DNA of 64,000 nucleotides from assembly GCF_041222825.1 (NCBI RefSeq), contig NZ_CP139482.1, forward strand, positions 3,076,001-3,140,000, given 5' to 3'. Source of the stretch: Candidatus Thalassolituus haligoni. Its GTDB lineage: Bacteria > Pseudomonadota > Gammaproteobacteria > Pseudomonadales > Oceanobacteraceae. A program made the translations under genes and the position numbers. A model generated the notes under the pieces. It was given only the letters and a program-made list of their open reading frames with translations, was not told where the DNA came from and made no database searches. Of this stretch, positions 44,624-55,902 are shown piece by piece; within the stretch, counting starts at the first letter, position 1, and every line of letters begins with the position of its first letter.

Positions 44624-46732
44624 TCAGGCTGGCTGCTCAACACCCTTCATGGTCAGCTTGACGCGACCTTTTGGATCAACGTCCATGACGTGCACGTTCA
44701 CCATCTGACCTTCTTTCAGGTAGTCGGTGACGTTTTCAACACGCTCTTCACTGATCTGAGAGATGTGCAACAGACCGTCTTTGCCTGGCAGAACGGTGAT
44801 GAAAGCACCAAAGTCGACGATTTTGCTGACCTTACCTGTGTAGGTAGTGCCCACTTCGATATCGGCAGTGATGGCTTCGATCATGCTGCGAGCCAGATCA
44901 GAAGCTTCTTTACCCGCTGCGAAGATCTTGATTTCACCGTCATCATTGATGTCGATAGAGGCACCAGATTTCTCGGTAATGTCACGGATGGTCGCACCAC
45001 CCTTGCCAATCACTTCACGAATTTTGTCGGAAGGGATCTTCATGGTGCTCATGGTCGGCGCATTTTCTGCCAACGTCGCACGCGGCTCAGCGATCACGGC
45101 ATTCATCTGACCCAGAATATTCAGACGTGCCGCCTTGGCTTTCTCCAGAGCAATCTCCATGATCTGCTCGGTGATGCCTTCGATCTTGATATCCATCTGC
45201 AAGGCAGTGATACCTTCGTCAGTACCGGCTACCTTGAAGTCCATATCACCCAGGTGATCTTCGTCACCCAGAATGTCAGTCAGGACGGCAAACTGTTCGC
45301 CCTCCTTGATCAGACCCATGGCAATACCGGCAACCGGTGCCTTGATCGGTACACCCGCGTCCATCAGTGCCAGCGATGCACCACACACAGACGCCATGGA
45401 AGAAGAACCGTTGGATTCGGTGATTTCAGACACAATACGAATGGTGTAAGGGAATTCGTCTGCTGCAGGCATCATCGCCTGGATACCACGACGGGCAAGA
45501 CGACCATGACCAATTTCGCGACGACCTGGTGTACCCAGACGGCCTGCTTCACCTACAGAATACGGAGGAAAGTTGTAATGGAACAAGAACGGATCGTCCT
45601 TGGTGCCGTGCAGGAAGTCGATCATCTGTGCATCACGGGCAGAACCCAAAGTGGTCACAACAATCGCCTGGGTTTCACCACGGGTGAACAAGGCAGAACC
45701 GTGAGTGGTGTTTAATACACCGGTCTCGATAGTCAGCGGGCGAACGGTATCGTTATCACGACCGTCAATACGAGGCTCACCATCGATAATACGTTTACGT
45801 ACCACTTCGTACTTCAGCTCGCCCATCATGTCGGCGATGTCGTCAGCGGAGAAGCCTTCTTCGCCTTCTGCTGCAGCCAGTTTCGCAACAGCACTGGCCT
45901 TGATAGCGTCCAGCTTGCCGTAACGCTCCATCTTGTCAGACGTGGTATAGGCTTCGCCAATCGCAGTCGCTGTTTCCGCTTTTACCGCTTCGTACAAAGC
46001 AACGTTCTTGGCTTCAGCAGCCCAATCCCACTTGCTGACTGCCAGCTCTTCAACCCACTCGCTGATCGCAGTGATCACCGGCTGGAAACCTTTGTGGGCA
46101 AACAGTACCGCACCCAGCATTTCATCTTCGGTCAGTTCGTCGGCTTCGGATTCCACCATCAACACGGCGTCTTTGGTACCGGCGACAATCATGTCCAGCA
46201 GTGAATCCTGTAGCTGGGTCTGGCTCGGATTGAGGATGTAGCCCTGGTCTTCAACAAAAGCAACACGGGCACCACCGATAGGACCATTAAATGGTACACC
46301 CGATACAGCCAATGCCGCAGACGTTGCGATCATGCCGCACATATCTGGATCAACGTCTTTTTCAGAAGACATGACCGTGACGATGACCTGAACTTCGTTC
46401 ATAAAACCATCGGCAAACAGCGGACGGATTGGACGGTCAATCAGACGGGAAGTCAGGGTTTCTTTTTCCGAAGGGCGGCCTTCGCGCTTCAGGTAACCGC
46501 CAGGAATACGGCCTGCGGCATACATTTTTTCCTGGTAATGAACCGACAGCGGGAAAAAATCCTGACCCGGCTTGGTTTTTTTGGCAGCGACAACAGTAGC
46601 CAGCACCTGGGTCTTGCCCATGGTAACCAGTACCGCACCATCTGCTTGACGGGCGATTCGGCCAGTTTCAAGGGTGATGGTGTCGTTACCGAGCTGGAAT
46701 GTTTTGGTATTAGCGACAGGTTTGTTGCTCAT
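44624..46732 (-). CDS. pnp: Polyribonucleotide nucleotidyltransferase (PNPase)
   Basis: 3'-5' phosphorolytic exoribonuclease, trimeric, part of the degradosome; 702 residues from ATG 46732 (family N-terminus [33 protein letters not shown]). Two RNase PH domains (about 10-140 and 315-540; the second includes [19 protein letters not shown]), a KH domain ([30 protein letters not shown], about 555-590) and an S1 domain ([34 protein letters not shown], about 622-690). The long leader can fold into a large stem (46776-46886). It follows rpsO, the conserved arrangement. Confidence 0.98.
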   Translation of the reverse strand: MSNKPVANTKTFQLGNDTITLETGRIARQADGAVLVTMGKTQVLATVVAAKKTKPGQDFFPLSVHYQEKMYAAGRIPGGYLKREGRPSEKETLTSRLIDRPIRPLFADGFMNEVQVIVTVMSSEKDVDPDMCGMIATSAALAVSGVPFNGPIGGARVAFVEDQGYILNPSQTQLQDSLLDMIVAGTKDAVLMVESEADELTEDEMLGAVLFAHKGFQPVITAISEWVEELAVSKWDWAAEAKNVALYEAVKAETATAIGEAYTTSDKMERYGKLDAIKASAVAKLAAAEGEEGFSADDIADMMGELKYEVVRKRIIDGEPRIDGRDNDTVRPLTIETGVLNTTHGSALFTRGETQAIVVTTLGSARDAQMIDFLHGTKDDPFLFHYNFPPYSVGEAGRLGTPGRREIGHGRLARRGIQAMMPAADEFPYTIRIVSEITESNGSSSMASVCGASLALMDAGVPIKAPVAGIAMGLIKEGEQFAVLTDILGDEDHLGDMDFKVAGTDEGITALQMDIKIEGITEQIMEIALEKAKAARLNILGQMNAVIAEPRATLAENAPTMSTMKIPSDKIREVIGKGGATIRDITEKSGASIDINDDGEIKIFAAGKEASDLARSMIEAITADIEVGTTYTGKVSKIVDFGAFITVLPGKDGLLHISQISEERVENVTDYLKEGQMVNVHVMDVDPKGRVKLTMKGVEQPA

Positions 46733-46775
46733 GTATTCATTATTCCTGTAAATCAAACGAAGCTGCATCACCGCC

Positions 46776-46886
46776 GGTGCTTCTAAGCATTGGCCGTTGA
46801 ACAACGAGCCAGCTTTCCAGCCCTGCTGACAGGGTTGGAATATCGGGTTCCCCGGCGGGAACCAACGACAAATGGTTAGAAGCACC
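46776..46886 (-). promoter_or_regulatory. Long stem-loop in the pnp 5' leader
   Basis: GGTGCTTCTAA (minus strand 46886-46876) pairs perfectly with TTAGAAGCACC (46786-46776), with more local pairing inside (GGTTCCC / GGGGAACC). The duplex lies 44 bases upstream of the pnp start. In E. coli, RNase III cuts a pnp leader duplex so PNPase can repress its own mRNA; this element is placed to do the same. Confidence 0.55.
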
Positions 46887-46972
46887 ACCGCGTTCTTGCG
46901 GGGCTGGCACCACAGTGATAGCAGAATTTAGAGGGAGTATAGACAGCCGCACAAGCGAGCTACAGATACAAC

Positions 46973-46992
46973 AAAAGCCCCGGAGGGCTTTT
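46973..46992 (-). terminator. Terminator-like hairpin after rpsO
   Basis: Minus strand AAAAGCCC-TCCG-GGGCTTTT followed by GTTGT; 13 bases past the rpsO stop. An 8-bp stem but a poor T-run after it, so it probably lets part of the transcripts run into pnp. Confidence 0.75.
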
Positions 46993-47005
46993 GCTGCAAG
47001 CGAGA

Positions 47006-47275
47006 TTAGCGACGCAGACCCAGACGCTGGATCAGATCCAGGTAACGGTTAGCATCTTTACGCTTCAGATAGTCCAGCAACTTGCGACGCTGGTTAACCA
47101 TACGAATCAGACCGCGACGGGAGTGGTGATCTTTACCATGCTCCTTGAAGTGACCCTGCAGACCCAGAATGTTGTGGGTCAGCAAAGCAACCTGGACTTC
47201 CGGAGAACCGGTATCGCCTTCGGCAGTTTGATACGCTGTAACGATCTCAGCTTTTTTCTCAGCAGACAATGCCAT
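47006..47275 (-). CDS. rpsO: 30S ribosomal protein S15
   Basis: 89 residues from ATG 47275 (GGAG 6 bases upstream), the exact family length. [60 protein letters not shown] and [12 protein letters not shown] are S15 signatures. Binds 16S rRNA helix 22 early in 30S assembly. It lies upstream of pnp; truB, normally just before it, is absent. Confidence 0.98.
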   Translation of the reverse strand: MALSAEKKAEIVTAYQTAEGDTGSPEVQVALLTHNILGLQGHFKEHGKDHHSRRGLIRMVNQRRKLLDYLKRKDANRYLDLIQRLGLRR

Positions 47276-47660
47276 ATATAACTCCAACATAATGTGCATC
47301 AGGAAAACCTGACGTTAGTAAAGACATCGCTACCGTGCACATTAACAGTAGGATGTTGTTTGCAGACCTGACTAACCACGAGAAAGTCAGGCACCGCGAT
47401 CAAATCTAACAGCCGTTTCAGCAGGTTATTCTGGCATCCGGGACAGCTTCGGGTTGAATAACCCTGGCGGTCGAACACGCCCGTCGCAGATACTGCCAAT
47501 TCCGAAAAACTGACAAACCCCGAATCAGCGGCCCATAATTGTACTGAAGGTGCCTCTTCGAGGCTAGTACTATGTTTCGGCCACCGCAGGACTTTTCATA
47601 TCAATGAATGCCGATGAATGTCGAATCAGGATCATTCACTTGCGGCCAGGACAAATTGCG
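47276..47660. other. 385-bp gap between rbfA and rpsO where truB is expected
   Basis: Too short for truB (about 900 bp) and I find no TruB motif in any frame. It holds a minus-strand open frame (47299-47499, TTG start) of 66 codons with a CPGC motif but no recognisable family, a TACAAT -10-like box near 47540 that may serve rpsO, and a short GCCTC/GAGGC hairpin. Confidence 0.6.
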
Positions 47661-48065
47661 CTATACGTCTTCCTGCTCGTCCGACGCCTGGTTCGCCTTA
47701 TCCTTGTCGCGAGCCTGCCGAATCAGCCCTGTCAGATGGTGGCCACGATCCATGCTTTCGTCGTAATGGAAACGCAACATCGGCGTTATACGCGTCGTCA
47801 GGATTCGAGCCAGTTCCGAGCGTAAATAACCGGCTGCATCGTTAAGAATAGCTACGGTTTGCGCCTGAATTTCCTGATCGGTTTCTCCACGGGCACCCAT
47901 CACAGTGAAATAGATATCGGCGTAACCAAGATCCTTTGCCACCTTGACGTGATTCAGAGTCACCATACCCAGGCGCGGGTCTTTCATTTCAAATTGGATT
48001 TTCAAGGCCAGTTCGCGCTGAATCTGTTCCGACAAACGGGAGGTTCGACTGTAATCTTTTGGCAT
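47661..48065 (-). CDS. rbfA: Ribosome-binding factor A
   Basis: 134 residues; KH-type fold protein for late 30S maturation at the 16S 5' helix. RTSRLSEQIQRELALKIQFEMKDPRLGMVTLNHVKVAKDLGYADIYFTVMG and LRSELARILTTRITPMLRFHYDESMDRGHHL are the family hallmarks. It follows infB, with a strong hairpin between them. Confidence 0.97.
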   Translation of the reverse strand: MPKDYSRTSRLSEQIQRELALKIQFEMKDPRLGMVTLNHVKVAKDLGYADIYFTVMGARGETDQEIQAQTVAILNDAAGYLRSELARILTTRITPMLRFHYDESMDRGHHLTGLIRQARDKDKANQASDEQEDV

Positions 48066-48106
48066 GATTTCTCTCTCTTGCTGCGACTGGTGCGCAGGCT
48101 ACAGAC

Positions 48107-48135
48107 ACCAAAGCCCGGCAAGGCCGGGCTTTGGT
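48107..48135. repeat. 13-bp perfect hairpin between infB and rbfA
   Basis: ACCAAAGCCCGGC / GCCGGGCTTTGGT with a 3-base loop. No T-run follows, so it is more likely an mRNA processing or partial-termination element than a full stop. Confidence 0.8.
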
Positions 48136-48173
48136 CAGGGTTCAGACCCGAGACGCACAATGCGTCTTGTGGA

Positions 48174-50924
48174 TCACAGAGTACGGGCAACCTCACGCAC
48201 GTCAAATACTTCAATCTGATCGCCTGGGCGAACATCCTGATAGTTCTTCACGCCGATACCACACTCCATGCCCTGGCGAACATCAGCCACGTCGTCCTTG
48301 TAACGACGCAACGATTCCAGGTCACCTTCGTAAATCACTACGTTTTCACGCAGCACGCGGATCTTCTTGTTTCTGTGAACCGTGCCTTCTATCACCATAC
48401 AACCAGCAATCTGGCCGAATTTTGGCGAGTTGAACACATCACGCACTTCCGCAATACCAACGATTTCTTCACGCAGTTCGGGAGCCAGCAAGCCAGCCAT
48501 CGCCTGTTTCACGTCGTCGAGCAGATCGTAGATCACGCTGTAATAACGCATGTCCAGTCCGCTGTTTTCAACGATACGCCGTGCGGCGTTATCAGCACGA
48601 ACGTTAAAGCCGAAGACAACCGCGCTGGAAGCAACCGCCAGGGTCACGTCCGTTTCGGTAATACCGCCAACACCGGACGATACAACGTTCACCTTCACTT
48701 CGTCCGTTGCCAGCTTCTGCAAGGAAGACACAATGGCTTCCAGCGAACCGCGAACATCAGTCTTCAGCACAATGTTGAGCACGGCCTGGGCACCTTCGCC
48801 CATGCCACTGAACAAGGCATCCAGTTTGGCTGCCTGCTGATGTTGATGAACCTGCTCCTTGGCCTTGTTTTCACGATATTCAGCCACTTCACGGGCTTTT
48901 TTCTCGTTTTCAACCACCATGAAGCTGTCACCAGCATCTGGTGTGCCATTCAGACCCAGAATTTCAACCGGAATCGATGGGCCAGCGGCATCAACCGGTT
49001 TGCCGTTTTCGTCCAGCAAGGCACGAGCACGACCATAACAGGTGCCTGCCAGTACGATATCGCCTTTCTTCAGCGTACCGTTCTGTACCAGCATGGTAGC
49101 TACCGGACCACGTCCCTTGTCGAGACGGGATTCGACGATGACACCGCGTCCAGGGCCCTCAAAGTGTGCTTTCAGTTCAAGAACTTCAGCCTGTAACAGT
49201 ACCGCTTCGAGCAACTCATCGACACCCAGGCCGGTATGCGCAGAAACAGGAATAAACGGCACATCACCGCCCCAATCTTCTGGCAAAACACCGCGAGCCG
49301 ACAATTCGTTCTTGACGCGATCGACGTCCGCCCCTTCCTTGTCCATTTTGTTAATCGCAACCACCAGAGGAACACCAGCGGCACGAGCGTGCTGTACCGC
49401 TTCTTCTGTTTGCGGCATAACACCATCATCGGCGGCGACAACCAGAATCACCACGTCGGTTGACTGCGCACCACGAGCACGCATAGCCGTGAAGGCGGCG
49501 TGTCCCGGTGTATCCAGGAACGACACCATGCCGTGATCCGTTTCGACGTGATAGGCACCGATATGCTGGGTAATACCACCGGCTTCACCAGCAACAACCC
49601 GTGTGCGACGGATATAGTCGAGCAACGAGGTTTTACCATGGTCAACGTGACCCATGACGGTAACCACTGGCGCACGAGGTTTTTCTTCACCCTCGTAGGA
49701 TACTGAGTCAGTAACGTCTTCTTCCAGCTGGTTATCAGAGATCAGCTTGGTCACCTTGTGACCCATATCTTCGACCAGCAGGGTCGCCGTGTCCTGATCC
49801 AGGGTCTGGTTGATGGTCGCCATCACGCCCATACCCATCAGAATCTTGATCACTTCACCGGCTTTTACACTCATCCGGGATGCCAGTTCACCCACCGTAA
49901 TGGCTTCTGGCAATTCAACTTCACGGATAACCGGAGCGGTTGGACGTGTAAAGGCGTGTTCATTGTTGTTTTGCTGCTGTTGACGGCTGCGACTGCCCTT
50001 GCCTTTTGGCTTGCTGCGACGACGTCCGGCATTCTGGCCACCATCGGCATCCATATAACGGCTGTCTTCGCGGGTATCCGAGCGTTTTTTATCAACAACC
50101 TTGCTCTTCTTGCGATGCTCTTCCTGGCGTTGCTGAGCCGCTTCCGCTTCAGCGCGTTTCTGGGCTGCATCTTCTTCTGCCGTCAGCGGCTTCGCTTTGG
50201 CTTTCGCAGTCGCTACCGGCTTACTCGGACGAGGGGCACGGTCATCGCGCTTGGGCTGCTGGGCAGGTGCTGGTTCTGTCTTGGCCACTGCTGGCTTGGC
50301 ACGAGCAATACTCGCTGCCTTGGCGGCGGCAGCTGCTTTCGCGGCGGCGGCTTCTTTTGCGGCTTTTTCAGCGGCTGCTTTGGCAATACCTGCCTTCGAA
50401 TCCGCACGCGGTGCAATACTGACCCGTGCGGTTTCTGTAATTGGCTTGCTGGCAGCTTCGGCCTGGGCACGAGACTCTGCTTCTGCGGCATCACGTGCTG
50501 CGCGAGCAGTACGTTCTTCAATCACACGTCGTTCTGCAACTCGAACAGCATCTTCTGCCGCCTTGGTTTCTGCAGCCAGACGTTCAGTTTCTGCCTGACG
50601 TGCCGCTTCAACGTCCTTATCCATGTCATCGCGCTTGACGTAAGTACGTTTTTTGCGCACTTCAATAGAAACGGCTTTCTTGCCACCCTGACCGGTTTTC
50701 AAGGTAGTTGTCACCTTGCGCTTCAAGGTGATTTTCTGGGGTGCCAAATCCGTTGCATCGCCATGGCTTTTTTTCAAAAAGGCCAACAAGCCTGCTTTTT
50801 CATCGTCCGACACTCGTTGTTCTGCTGCGGTCTGTGGCAGGCCCGCTTCTTTCATTTGGGACAACAAGCGGTCTACGCTGGTCCCCACCACGTCGGCGAG
50901 TTCTTTAACTGTTACTTCTGCCAT
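48174..50924 (-). CDS. infB: Translation initiation factor IF-2
   Basis: GTPase that places fMet-tRNA in the ribosomal P site; 916 residues. N-terminal IF2_N motif [28 protein letters not shown], a long Ala/Glu/Lys-rich linker (about 100-330), a second IF2_N segment ([24 protein letters not shown]), the G domain with [14 protein letters not shown] near residue 430 and NKMD, then domains II-IV ending [16 protein letters not shown] precedes the ATG by 6 bases. It follows nusA by 27 bases. Confidence 0.98.
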   Translation of the reverse strand: MAEVTVKELADVVGTSVDRLLSQMKEAGLPQTAAEQRVSDDEKAGLLAFLKKSHGDATDLAPQKITLKRKVTTTLKTGQGGKKAVSIEVRKKRTYVKRDDMDKDVEAARQAETERLAAETKAAEDAVRVAERRVIEERTARAARDAAEAESRAQAEAASKPITETARVSIAPRADSKAGIAKAAAEKAAKEAAAAKAAAAAKAASIARAKPAVAKTEPAPAQQPKRDDRAPRPSKPVATAKAKAKPLTAEEDAAQKRAEAEAAQQRQEEHRKKSKVVDKKRSDTREDSRYMDADGGQNAGRRRSKPKGKGSRSRQQQQNNNEHAFTRPTAPVIREVELPEAITVGELASRMSVKAGEVIKILMGMGVMATINQTLDQDTATLLVEDMGHKVTKLISDNQLEEDVTDSVSYEGEEKPRAPVVTVMGHVDHGKTSLLDYIRRTRVVAGEAGGITQHIGAYHVETDHGMVSFLDTPGHAAFTAMRARGAQSTDVVILVVAADDGVMPQTEEAVQHARAAGVPLVVAINKMDKEGADVDRVKNELSARGVLPEDWGGDVPFIPVSAHTGLGVDELLEAVLLQAEVLELKAHFEGPGRGVIVESRLDKGRGPVATMLVQNGTLKKGDIVLAGTCYGRARALLDENGKPVDAAGPSIPVEILGLNGTPDAGDSFMVVENEKKAREVAEYRENKAKEQVHQHQQAAKLDALFSGMGEGAQAVLNIVLKTDVRGSLEAIVSSLQKLATDEVKVNVVSSGVGGITETDVTLAVASSAVVFGFNVRADNAARRIVENSGLDMRYYSVIYDLLDDVKQAMAGLLAPELREEIVGIAEVRDVFNSPKFGQIAGCMVIEGTVHRNKKIRVLRENVVIYEGDLESLRRYKDDVADVRQGMECGIGVKNYQDVRPGDQIEVFDVREVARTL

Positions 50925-50951
50925 ACGTTTCTCCTATGCCGAGTGAGTAGA

Positions 50952-52448
50952 TTAATCATTGCCCTCAAACCAGGGCTTGCGTGCGGTCATGATGAGGTCC
51001 GCCGCTTTCTCCTCGGTCATATCCTCAATGTCCATCAGGTCGTCAATGGATTGCTCGGCAAGATCTTCCATCGTACAGATACCTTTACTGGCCAATACCA
51101 GTGCCAGGTGTTTTTCCATGCCCTCCATTTCCAGCAGGTCTGCTGCTGGCTGCGACTGTTCGAGCTTCTCTTCCGAGGCAATTGCCCGGGTCAGCAGCAC
51201 GTCTTTGGCGCGAGTACGGAGTTCATTTACCATATCTTCATCCAGCTCTTCGATTTCCAGCATCTCGTCAATCGGGATGTAGGCAATCTCTTCCAGCGTG
51301 GTAAAGCCTTCTTCAACCAGCAACACCGCAAAATCTTCTTCGATGTCGAGTGCGTTAATGAAGTTATCAATGTAAGCCGACGCTTCCTGATTCTGCTTGG
51401 CGGCAGCATCTTCGATCGTCATGACATTGATTGTCCAGCCCGTCAGCTCCGATGCCAGGCGGACATTTTGTCCACCACGACCGATCGCCTGAGCCAGGTT
51501 GTCATTTTCTACCGCCACGTCCATTGTATTGGTTTCTTCATCCATAACGATGGAGGCAACGTCGGCAGGAGCCATAGCGTTGATGACCAGTTGCGCCGGA
51601 TTATCATCCCAGAGCACGATATCAATACGCTCACTGCCACCCAGTTCGTTGGTCACCGCCTGCACACGCGCTCCGCGCATGCCAACACAGGCCCCGACTG
51701 GATCTATTCGCTTGTCGTTGGTTTTTACTGCAATTTTGGCGCGCGAACCGGGATCACGAGAAGCACCCTTGATTTCGATCACTTCTTCTGCAATTTCAGG
51801 TACTTCGATGCGGAACAGTTCGATCAGCATTTCTGAAATTGTACGACTCAGCATCAGCTGGGGACCACGATTTTCAGGGCGAACGGCATGCAGAATAGCG
51901 CGTACGCGATCCCCCATACGCATGATTTCCCGGCCAATCAGCTGGTCTTTCGGTAGCAGGCCTTCAGCGTTATTGCCAAGATCAACAATGACGTTGTCGC
52001 GGGTCACTTTTTTAACGGTGCCGTTAACAATCTCGCCCACCCGGTGCTGATATTGCTCAACAATCTGGGCGCGTTCAGCTTCACGTACTTTCTGAACAAT
52101 AATCTGTTTGGCAGCCTGAGCTGCAATACGACCAAAATCCGGATTATCAACCTGAACTTCGTAGGTGTCACCGGGCTGGAGATTGATGTCGATGTCATGC
52201 GCTTCCTGCAAGGTCAACTCGTCCCCCAGGCCTGGCACCACATCGTTGCTCACGACCAGCCAGCTACGATAAGTATCGTAGTCACCCGTCTTGCGATCAA
52301 TATCAACCCGAATTGTCGCTTCTTCATCTTCGTAGCGTTTCTTCGCGGCGGCGGCCAATGCCGATTCGATGGCCTCAAAAATAACGTCTCGCGATACGCC
52401 TTTTTCGTTGGAAACCGCTTCCGCGACCAGGAGAATTTCTTTACTCAT
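50952..52448 (-). CDS. nusA: Transcription termination/antitermination factor NusA
   Basis: 498 residues. N-terminal RNA-polymerase-binding domain ([32 protein letters not shown]), S1 domain (about 135-200, [22 protein letters not shown]), two KH domains ([28 protein letters not shown] and [18 protein letters not shown]), and two acidic C-terminal repeats (about 365-490). GAGG precedes the start by 7 bases. Controls pausing, termination and rRNA antitermination. Between rimP and infB, the universal order. Confidence 0.98.
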   Translation of the reverse strand: MSKEILLVAEAVSNEKGVSRDVIFEAIESALAAAAKKRYEDEEATIRVDIDRKTGDYDTYRSWLVVSNDVVPGLGDELTLQEAHDIDINLQPGDTYEVQVDNPDFGRIAAQAAKQIIVQKVREAERAQIVEQYQHRVGEIVNGTVKKVTRDNVIVDLGNNAEGLLPKDQLIGREIMRMGDRVRAILHAVRPENRGPQLMLSRTISEMLIELFRIEVPEIAEEVIEIKGASRDPGSRAKIAVKTNDKRIDPVGACVGMRGARVQAVTNELGGSERIDIVLWDDNPAQLVINAMAPADVASIVMDEETNTMDVAVENDNLAQAIGRGGQNVRLASELTGWTINVMTIEDAAAKQNQEASAYIDNFINALDIEEDFAVLLVEEGFTTLEEIAYIPIDEMLEIEELDEDMVNELRTRAKDVLLTRAIASEEKLEQSQPAADLLEMEGMEKHLALVLASKGICTMEDLAEQSIDDLMDIEDMTEEKAADLIMTARKPWFEGND

Positions 52449-52470
52449 CTTCCAGCCTCGCTATGCAACC

Positions 52471-52929
52471 TTAGTTATCAAAATTGGGAACAATATGAGC
52501 TTTTTCAATCAGCTCGACAGGCAGCAGGTATTCGTGGTCATCGACCAGCAAAACAAGATCCTGCTCCTCTATGCCCTGAAGACGTCCCTTGAATTTGCGG
52601 CGTCCATCAAAAGGCATACGCAGACGTAATTCGATCATTTCACCAACCGACTGCGTGTATTGATCCATGGTAAACAGGGGACGATCCATGCCGGGGGAAG
52701 ACACTTCCAGAGTGTAGTCCTGGGAAATCGGGTCTTCTACATCCAGCACACTGCCAATCTGACGACTGACGTCCGCGCAATTGTCGACAGTAATCCCGTC
52801 TGCATGGTCAATATACACCCGCAACAACGCATGGCGTCCCTGAGCAACAAGCTCAAGACCCCAGAAGACAAAGCCCATTGATTCAACAACGGGAGCCAAC
52901 ATTTCCAGCAAGCGGGCGTCACGTGCCAA
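52471..52929 (-). CDS. rimP: Ribosome maturation factor RimP (TTG start)
   Basis: 152 residues; needed for 30S maturation. LLEMLAPVVESMGFVFWGLELVAQGRHALLRVYIDHADGITVDNCADVSRQIGSVLDVEDPI and YTLEVSSPGMDRPLF are family motifs. No ATG is available; TTG at 52929 with GAGG 9 bases upstream gives the right N-terminus. First gene of the rimP-nusA-infB group, after a terminator that follows tRNA-Leu. Confidence 0.95.
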   Translation of the reverse strand: MARDARLLEMLAPVVESMGFVFWGLELVAQGRHALLRVYIDHADGITVDNCADVSRQIGSVLDVEDPISQDYTLEVSSPGMDRPLFTMDQYTQSVGEMIELRLRMPFDGRRKFKGRLQGIEEQDLVLLVDDHEYLLPVELIEKAHIVPNFDN

Positions 52930-53087
52930 TATTTTTTACCTCTCAGAAACAAAAACTGGGCACCTAGTGCCCAGCCCGATATTGCTGCCTGACTACCAGA
53001 CAACAGATCTGCCAAATCTTTACGCCGAACGATACCAATCTTCCGGCATTCGTCACCAGACAGCGTTTGACGGTGACGACAGCTACT

Positions 53088-53112
53088 AAAAAGCCCCTGA
53101 CATGAGGGGCTT
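53088..53112 (-). terminator. Intrinsic terminator after tRNA-Leu
   Basis: Minus strand AAGCCCCT-N6-AGGGGCTT running into TTTTT. It ends the transcript that carries secG and tRNA-Leu, so rimP must have its own promoter. Confidence 0.9.
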
Positions 53113-53192
53113 GGGGACAGCTTAAGGCCGACGCATTATAGGGCGTTCAGACCAAAAAAGCGAACAGCATCGCTTTTTCACTAAAGCTGGGT

Positions 53193-53278
53193 TGGTGCGG
53201 ATAGCGAGACTCGAACTCGCACGAGCATTGCTCACCACCCCCTCAAGATGGCGTGTCTACCAATTCCACCACATCCGC
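53193..53278 (-). tRNA. tRNA-Leu (anticodon GAG)
   Basis: 86 bases including encoded CCA (53195-53193). The minus strand begins GCGGATGTGGTGGAATTGG; the anticodon loop is CTTGAGG, the variable arm is long (class II), the T loop is GTTCGAGTC, and the acceptor 3' side TATCCGC pairs with GCGGATG. It lies 22 bases after secG, as in Pseudomonas. Confidence 0.96.
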
Positions 53279-53300
53279 ATCAAGACTTGGCCAAATGAGC

Positions 53301-53690
53301 CTACTGGTTGGTTTGTTCAACCACAGGTTCATCGGTCGAAGATGCATCTAATTCAGGTGCATCCAAAGCAGGCGCGTATTCTTCCACAAGTGGGGTATCT
53401 TTCTCAAGCTTTTCAATCACTTCCTGAGCAGGAATACCAATATTTGCCACACTTTCGGCCTTTTGCTTGGCATAAATACCCAACCCCAGGCTGGTAACAA
53501 AAAAAGCCGCCGCCAGGTAGGCCGTCGTATGACTGAGAAAATTGCCTGAGCCGCTGCTGCCAAAGACAGTTTGCGACGCGCCAGCACCAAACGAAGCGCC
53601 GGCATCAGCGCCCTTGCCTTGCTGCAACATCACAAAACCAACGATACCAAGTGCCAACAGGACATGAACAACGAGAATGATAGATTCCAT
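53301..53690 (-). CDS. secG: Preprotein translocase subunit SecG
   Basis: 129 residues, inner membrane. TM1 about 3-20 (IILVVHVLLALGIVGFVML), the cytosolic loop with QQGKGADAGASFGAGASQTVFGSSGSGNFLSH (family signature) and TM2 about 55-74. The acidic tail after residue 85 is longer than in E. coli. Assists SecYE translocation. Seven bases from the tpiA stop, so one operon. Confidence 0.96.
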   Translation of the reverse strand: MESIILVVHVLLALGIVGFVMLQQGKGADAGASFGAGASQTVFGSSGSGNFLSHTTAYLAAAFFVTSLGLGIYAKQKAESVANIGIPAQEVIEKLEKDTPLVEEYAPALDAPELDASSTDEPVVEQTNQ

Positions 53691-53696
53691 ACTTTC

Positions 53697-54437
53697 CTAA
53701 GCCGTGCAAATTTTCAGAAATTGGTCAGCATCCAGTGAAGCACCGCCCACCAGACCGCCATCGATATCGGGTTGAGAAAACAATTCTCGGGCATTATCTG
53801 CTTTTACGCTGCCGCCGTAGAGAATTTGAGTCGCTTCGGCCAAGCCAACATCACGAGCCGCCAGCTGACTGCGAATAAATTGATGCACCGCCTGAGCTTG
53901 CTCCGGCGTTGCCGTTTCGCCAGTACCGATAGCCCAGACCGGCTCATAGGCAATAATCACCGCTTGCCATTCCGAGGTGCTCAGCTCCGAAAGCAGTAGC
54001 GACAACTGCTGACCAACAACTTGCTCAGCATTACCCGCCTGACGCTCTGACAGTGTTTCACCAACGCAAACAATCGCTTTCAGGCCAGCCGTCAGTACAC
54101 GACGCGTTTTCGCCAGTACCAGCTCGTTGCTTTCGGCATACAGTGCACGACGCTCGGAGTGGCCGATAATAACGTACTGGCAGCCTACGTCAGCGAGCAT
54201 GGCAACAGACACCTCACCGGTATAAGCACCGGCCTCTTCGCTGGCACAATTCTGTGCACCCACCTGGAGCTGACTTTGTTCAAGCCCTGCAACCACCTGA
54301 CCCAGATACGGAAACGGCGGACACACCACCAGATCGCGCTCCGGTGCATTCACTGCGACAACGGCATCAAGCCATGCAGCCGTTGTGTCGCTCGCAGCGT
54401 TCATTTTCCAGTTACCGGCAATCATCAAGCGACGCAC
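53697..54437 (-). CDS. tpiA: Triosephosphate isomerase (GTG start)
   Basis: 246 residues. AGNWKMN (catalytic Lys/Asn near residue 10), VIIGHSERR (His about 95), YEPVWAIGTGETATPEQ (catalytic Glu about 165) and LYGGSVKADNARELF. GTG at 54437 is preferred because GGGAG precedes it by 6 bases; ATG 54425 is the alternative. Glycolysis/gluconeogenesis. Followed by secG. Confidence 0.97.
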   Translation of the reverse strand: MRRLMIAGNWKMNAASDTTAAWLDAVVAVNAPERDLVVCPPFPYLGQVVAGLEQSQLQVGAQNCASEEAGAYTGEVSVAMLADVGCQYVIIGHSERRALYAESNELVLAKTRRVLTAGLKAIVCVGETLSERQAGNAEQVVGQQLSLLLSELSTSEWQAVIIAYEPVWAIGTGETATPEQAQAVHQFIRSQLAARDVGLAEATQILYGGSVKADNARELFSQPDIDGGLVGGASLDADQFLKICTA

Positions 54438-54564
54438 GGGATACTCCCAAATTCAAAGAGCGCAGATACTATCCAAGAAGCGTCCGCGAAACAAGCCGAA
54501 GCGCGCATTCACCCGCTCACCCCGGCCACCCAATAAGCAGTCCGTTCAACAATTCAGTTCTGCT

Positions 54565-55902
54565 TTACCCACTCAATTCAGATTCAACAACAGCAGCCAG
54601 CTGCTGTGCCAACGTTTTGGCCAGCGTGTCTGTTTCTGCCTCAATCATCACCCGCACCACCGGCTCAGTACCAGACGGTCGTAATAACACTCGACCGCGC
54701 CCAGCCAGAGTCGATTCAATATCCACAACGGCTTCTCGAATAGCGACCGACGTATTGATATCCATCTGTTTACTGCGCTGTACATTAATCATGACCTGCG
54801 GCATTTTGCGCATGCGCGTGTGCCAGTCATGTAACGAAGTGCCGGTTTCCATCAAGGCCGTCAGCACCTGCAACGCAGCCACAATACCATCACCAGTGGT
54901 CTGCACATCCAGTGCCAGCAAATGACCAGACGACTCTCCACCCAGACGCCAGCCTTGTTCATCCAGTTTTTGCATCACATAGCGGTCACCCACCCTGGCT
55001 CGCAAAAAAGGGATATCCAGCTCGCGCAGGCCCAACTCCAGGCCCATATTACTCATCAGTGTTCCGACCACCCCACCCCGCAAGCGACCGCTTTGCTGTG
55101 CATGGACAGCCATGATATACAACAGCTGATCGCCATCAACCAGTTCACCGCGATGATCCACCATCACCACCCGGTCACCATCACCATCAAAGGCGATGCC
55201 CAGGTCTGCACTTTCTTCCAATACCCGGCGGCGTAACAATTCTGGTTCGGTCGAACCCACATCACGATTAATGTTAAATCCGTCTGGCTGATTGGCCAGC
55301 ACAATAATTTCGGCCCCCAGCTCAGAAAATACCGCCGGCGCTATCGCATAGGTTGCACCATGAGCGCAATCCAGCACAATTTTCAGGCCACGTAAATTCA
55401 ACGAGCTGGCGGTTCCCTTACAGAACTCGGTATAACGCCCGGCCGCATCATTGATCCGTACCGCCTTGCCCAATTGCTGCGAATCGACACAAACCATGGG
55501 CTGCTGCAAATAGTGCTCAATGGCTTCCTCGGTCGCGTCAGGCAACTTTTGTCCCAGCCCGGAGAAAAACTTGATGCCATTATCATAATAAGGGTTGTGA
55601 GAAGCGCTGATGACAATCCCGGCCTGAGCACGAAACGTTCGGGTCAAGTAAGCTATACCCGGTGTGGGGATTGGCCCCAGCAAGGCAATATCAACCCCCG
55701 CTGCAGACAACCCGGCTTCAAGCGCCGATTCAAACATATAACCCGAGATACGGGTGTCCTTGCCAATCAGGATTTTGCTTTTACCCTGCTGAGAGAACAC
55801 CTTGCCCGCCGCCCAGCCGAGCCGCATAACAAAGTCCGGTGTAATAGGGGCTTCACCTACCCGACCACGAATACCATCGGTACCAAAATATTGCCTAGCC
55901 AT
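54565..55902 (-). CDS. glmM: Phosphoglucosamine mutase
   Basis: 445 residues; glucosamine-6-P to glucosamine-1-P for peptidoglycan and [32 protein letters not shown], the phosphoserine loop [19 protein letters not shown] (Ser near residue 100), metal loop [12 protein letters not shown] and [15 protein letters not shown]. The start overlaps the folP stop by 8 bases. Confidence 0.97.
   Translation of the reverse strand: MARQYFGTDGIRGRVGEAPITPDFVMRLGWAAGKVFSQQGKSKILIGKDTRISGYMFESALEAGLSAAGVDIALLGPIPTPGIAYLTRTFRAQAGIVISASHNPYYDNGIKFFSGLGQKLPDATEEAIEHYLQQPMVCVDSQQLGKAVRINDAAGRYTEFCKGTASSLNLRGLKIVLDCAHGATYAIAPAVFSELGAEIIVLANQPDGFNINRDVGSTEPELLRRRVLEESADLGIAFDGDGDRVVMVDHRGELVDGDQLLYIMAVHAQQSGRLRGGVVGTLMSNMGLELGLRELDIPFLRARVGDRYVMQKLDEQGWRLGGESSGHLLALDVQTTGDGIVAALQVLTALMETGTSLHDWHTRMRKMPQVMINVQRSKQMDINTSVAIREAVVDIESTLAGRGRVLLRPSGTEPVVRVMIEAETDTLAKTLAQQLAAVVESELSG

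Noticed and set aside
47299..47499. 66-codon ORF upstream of rpsO with a CPGC motif
   Set aside because: Only a TTG start, no clear ribosome site and no recognised family; kept as a note in the gap entry.
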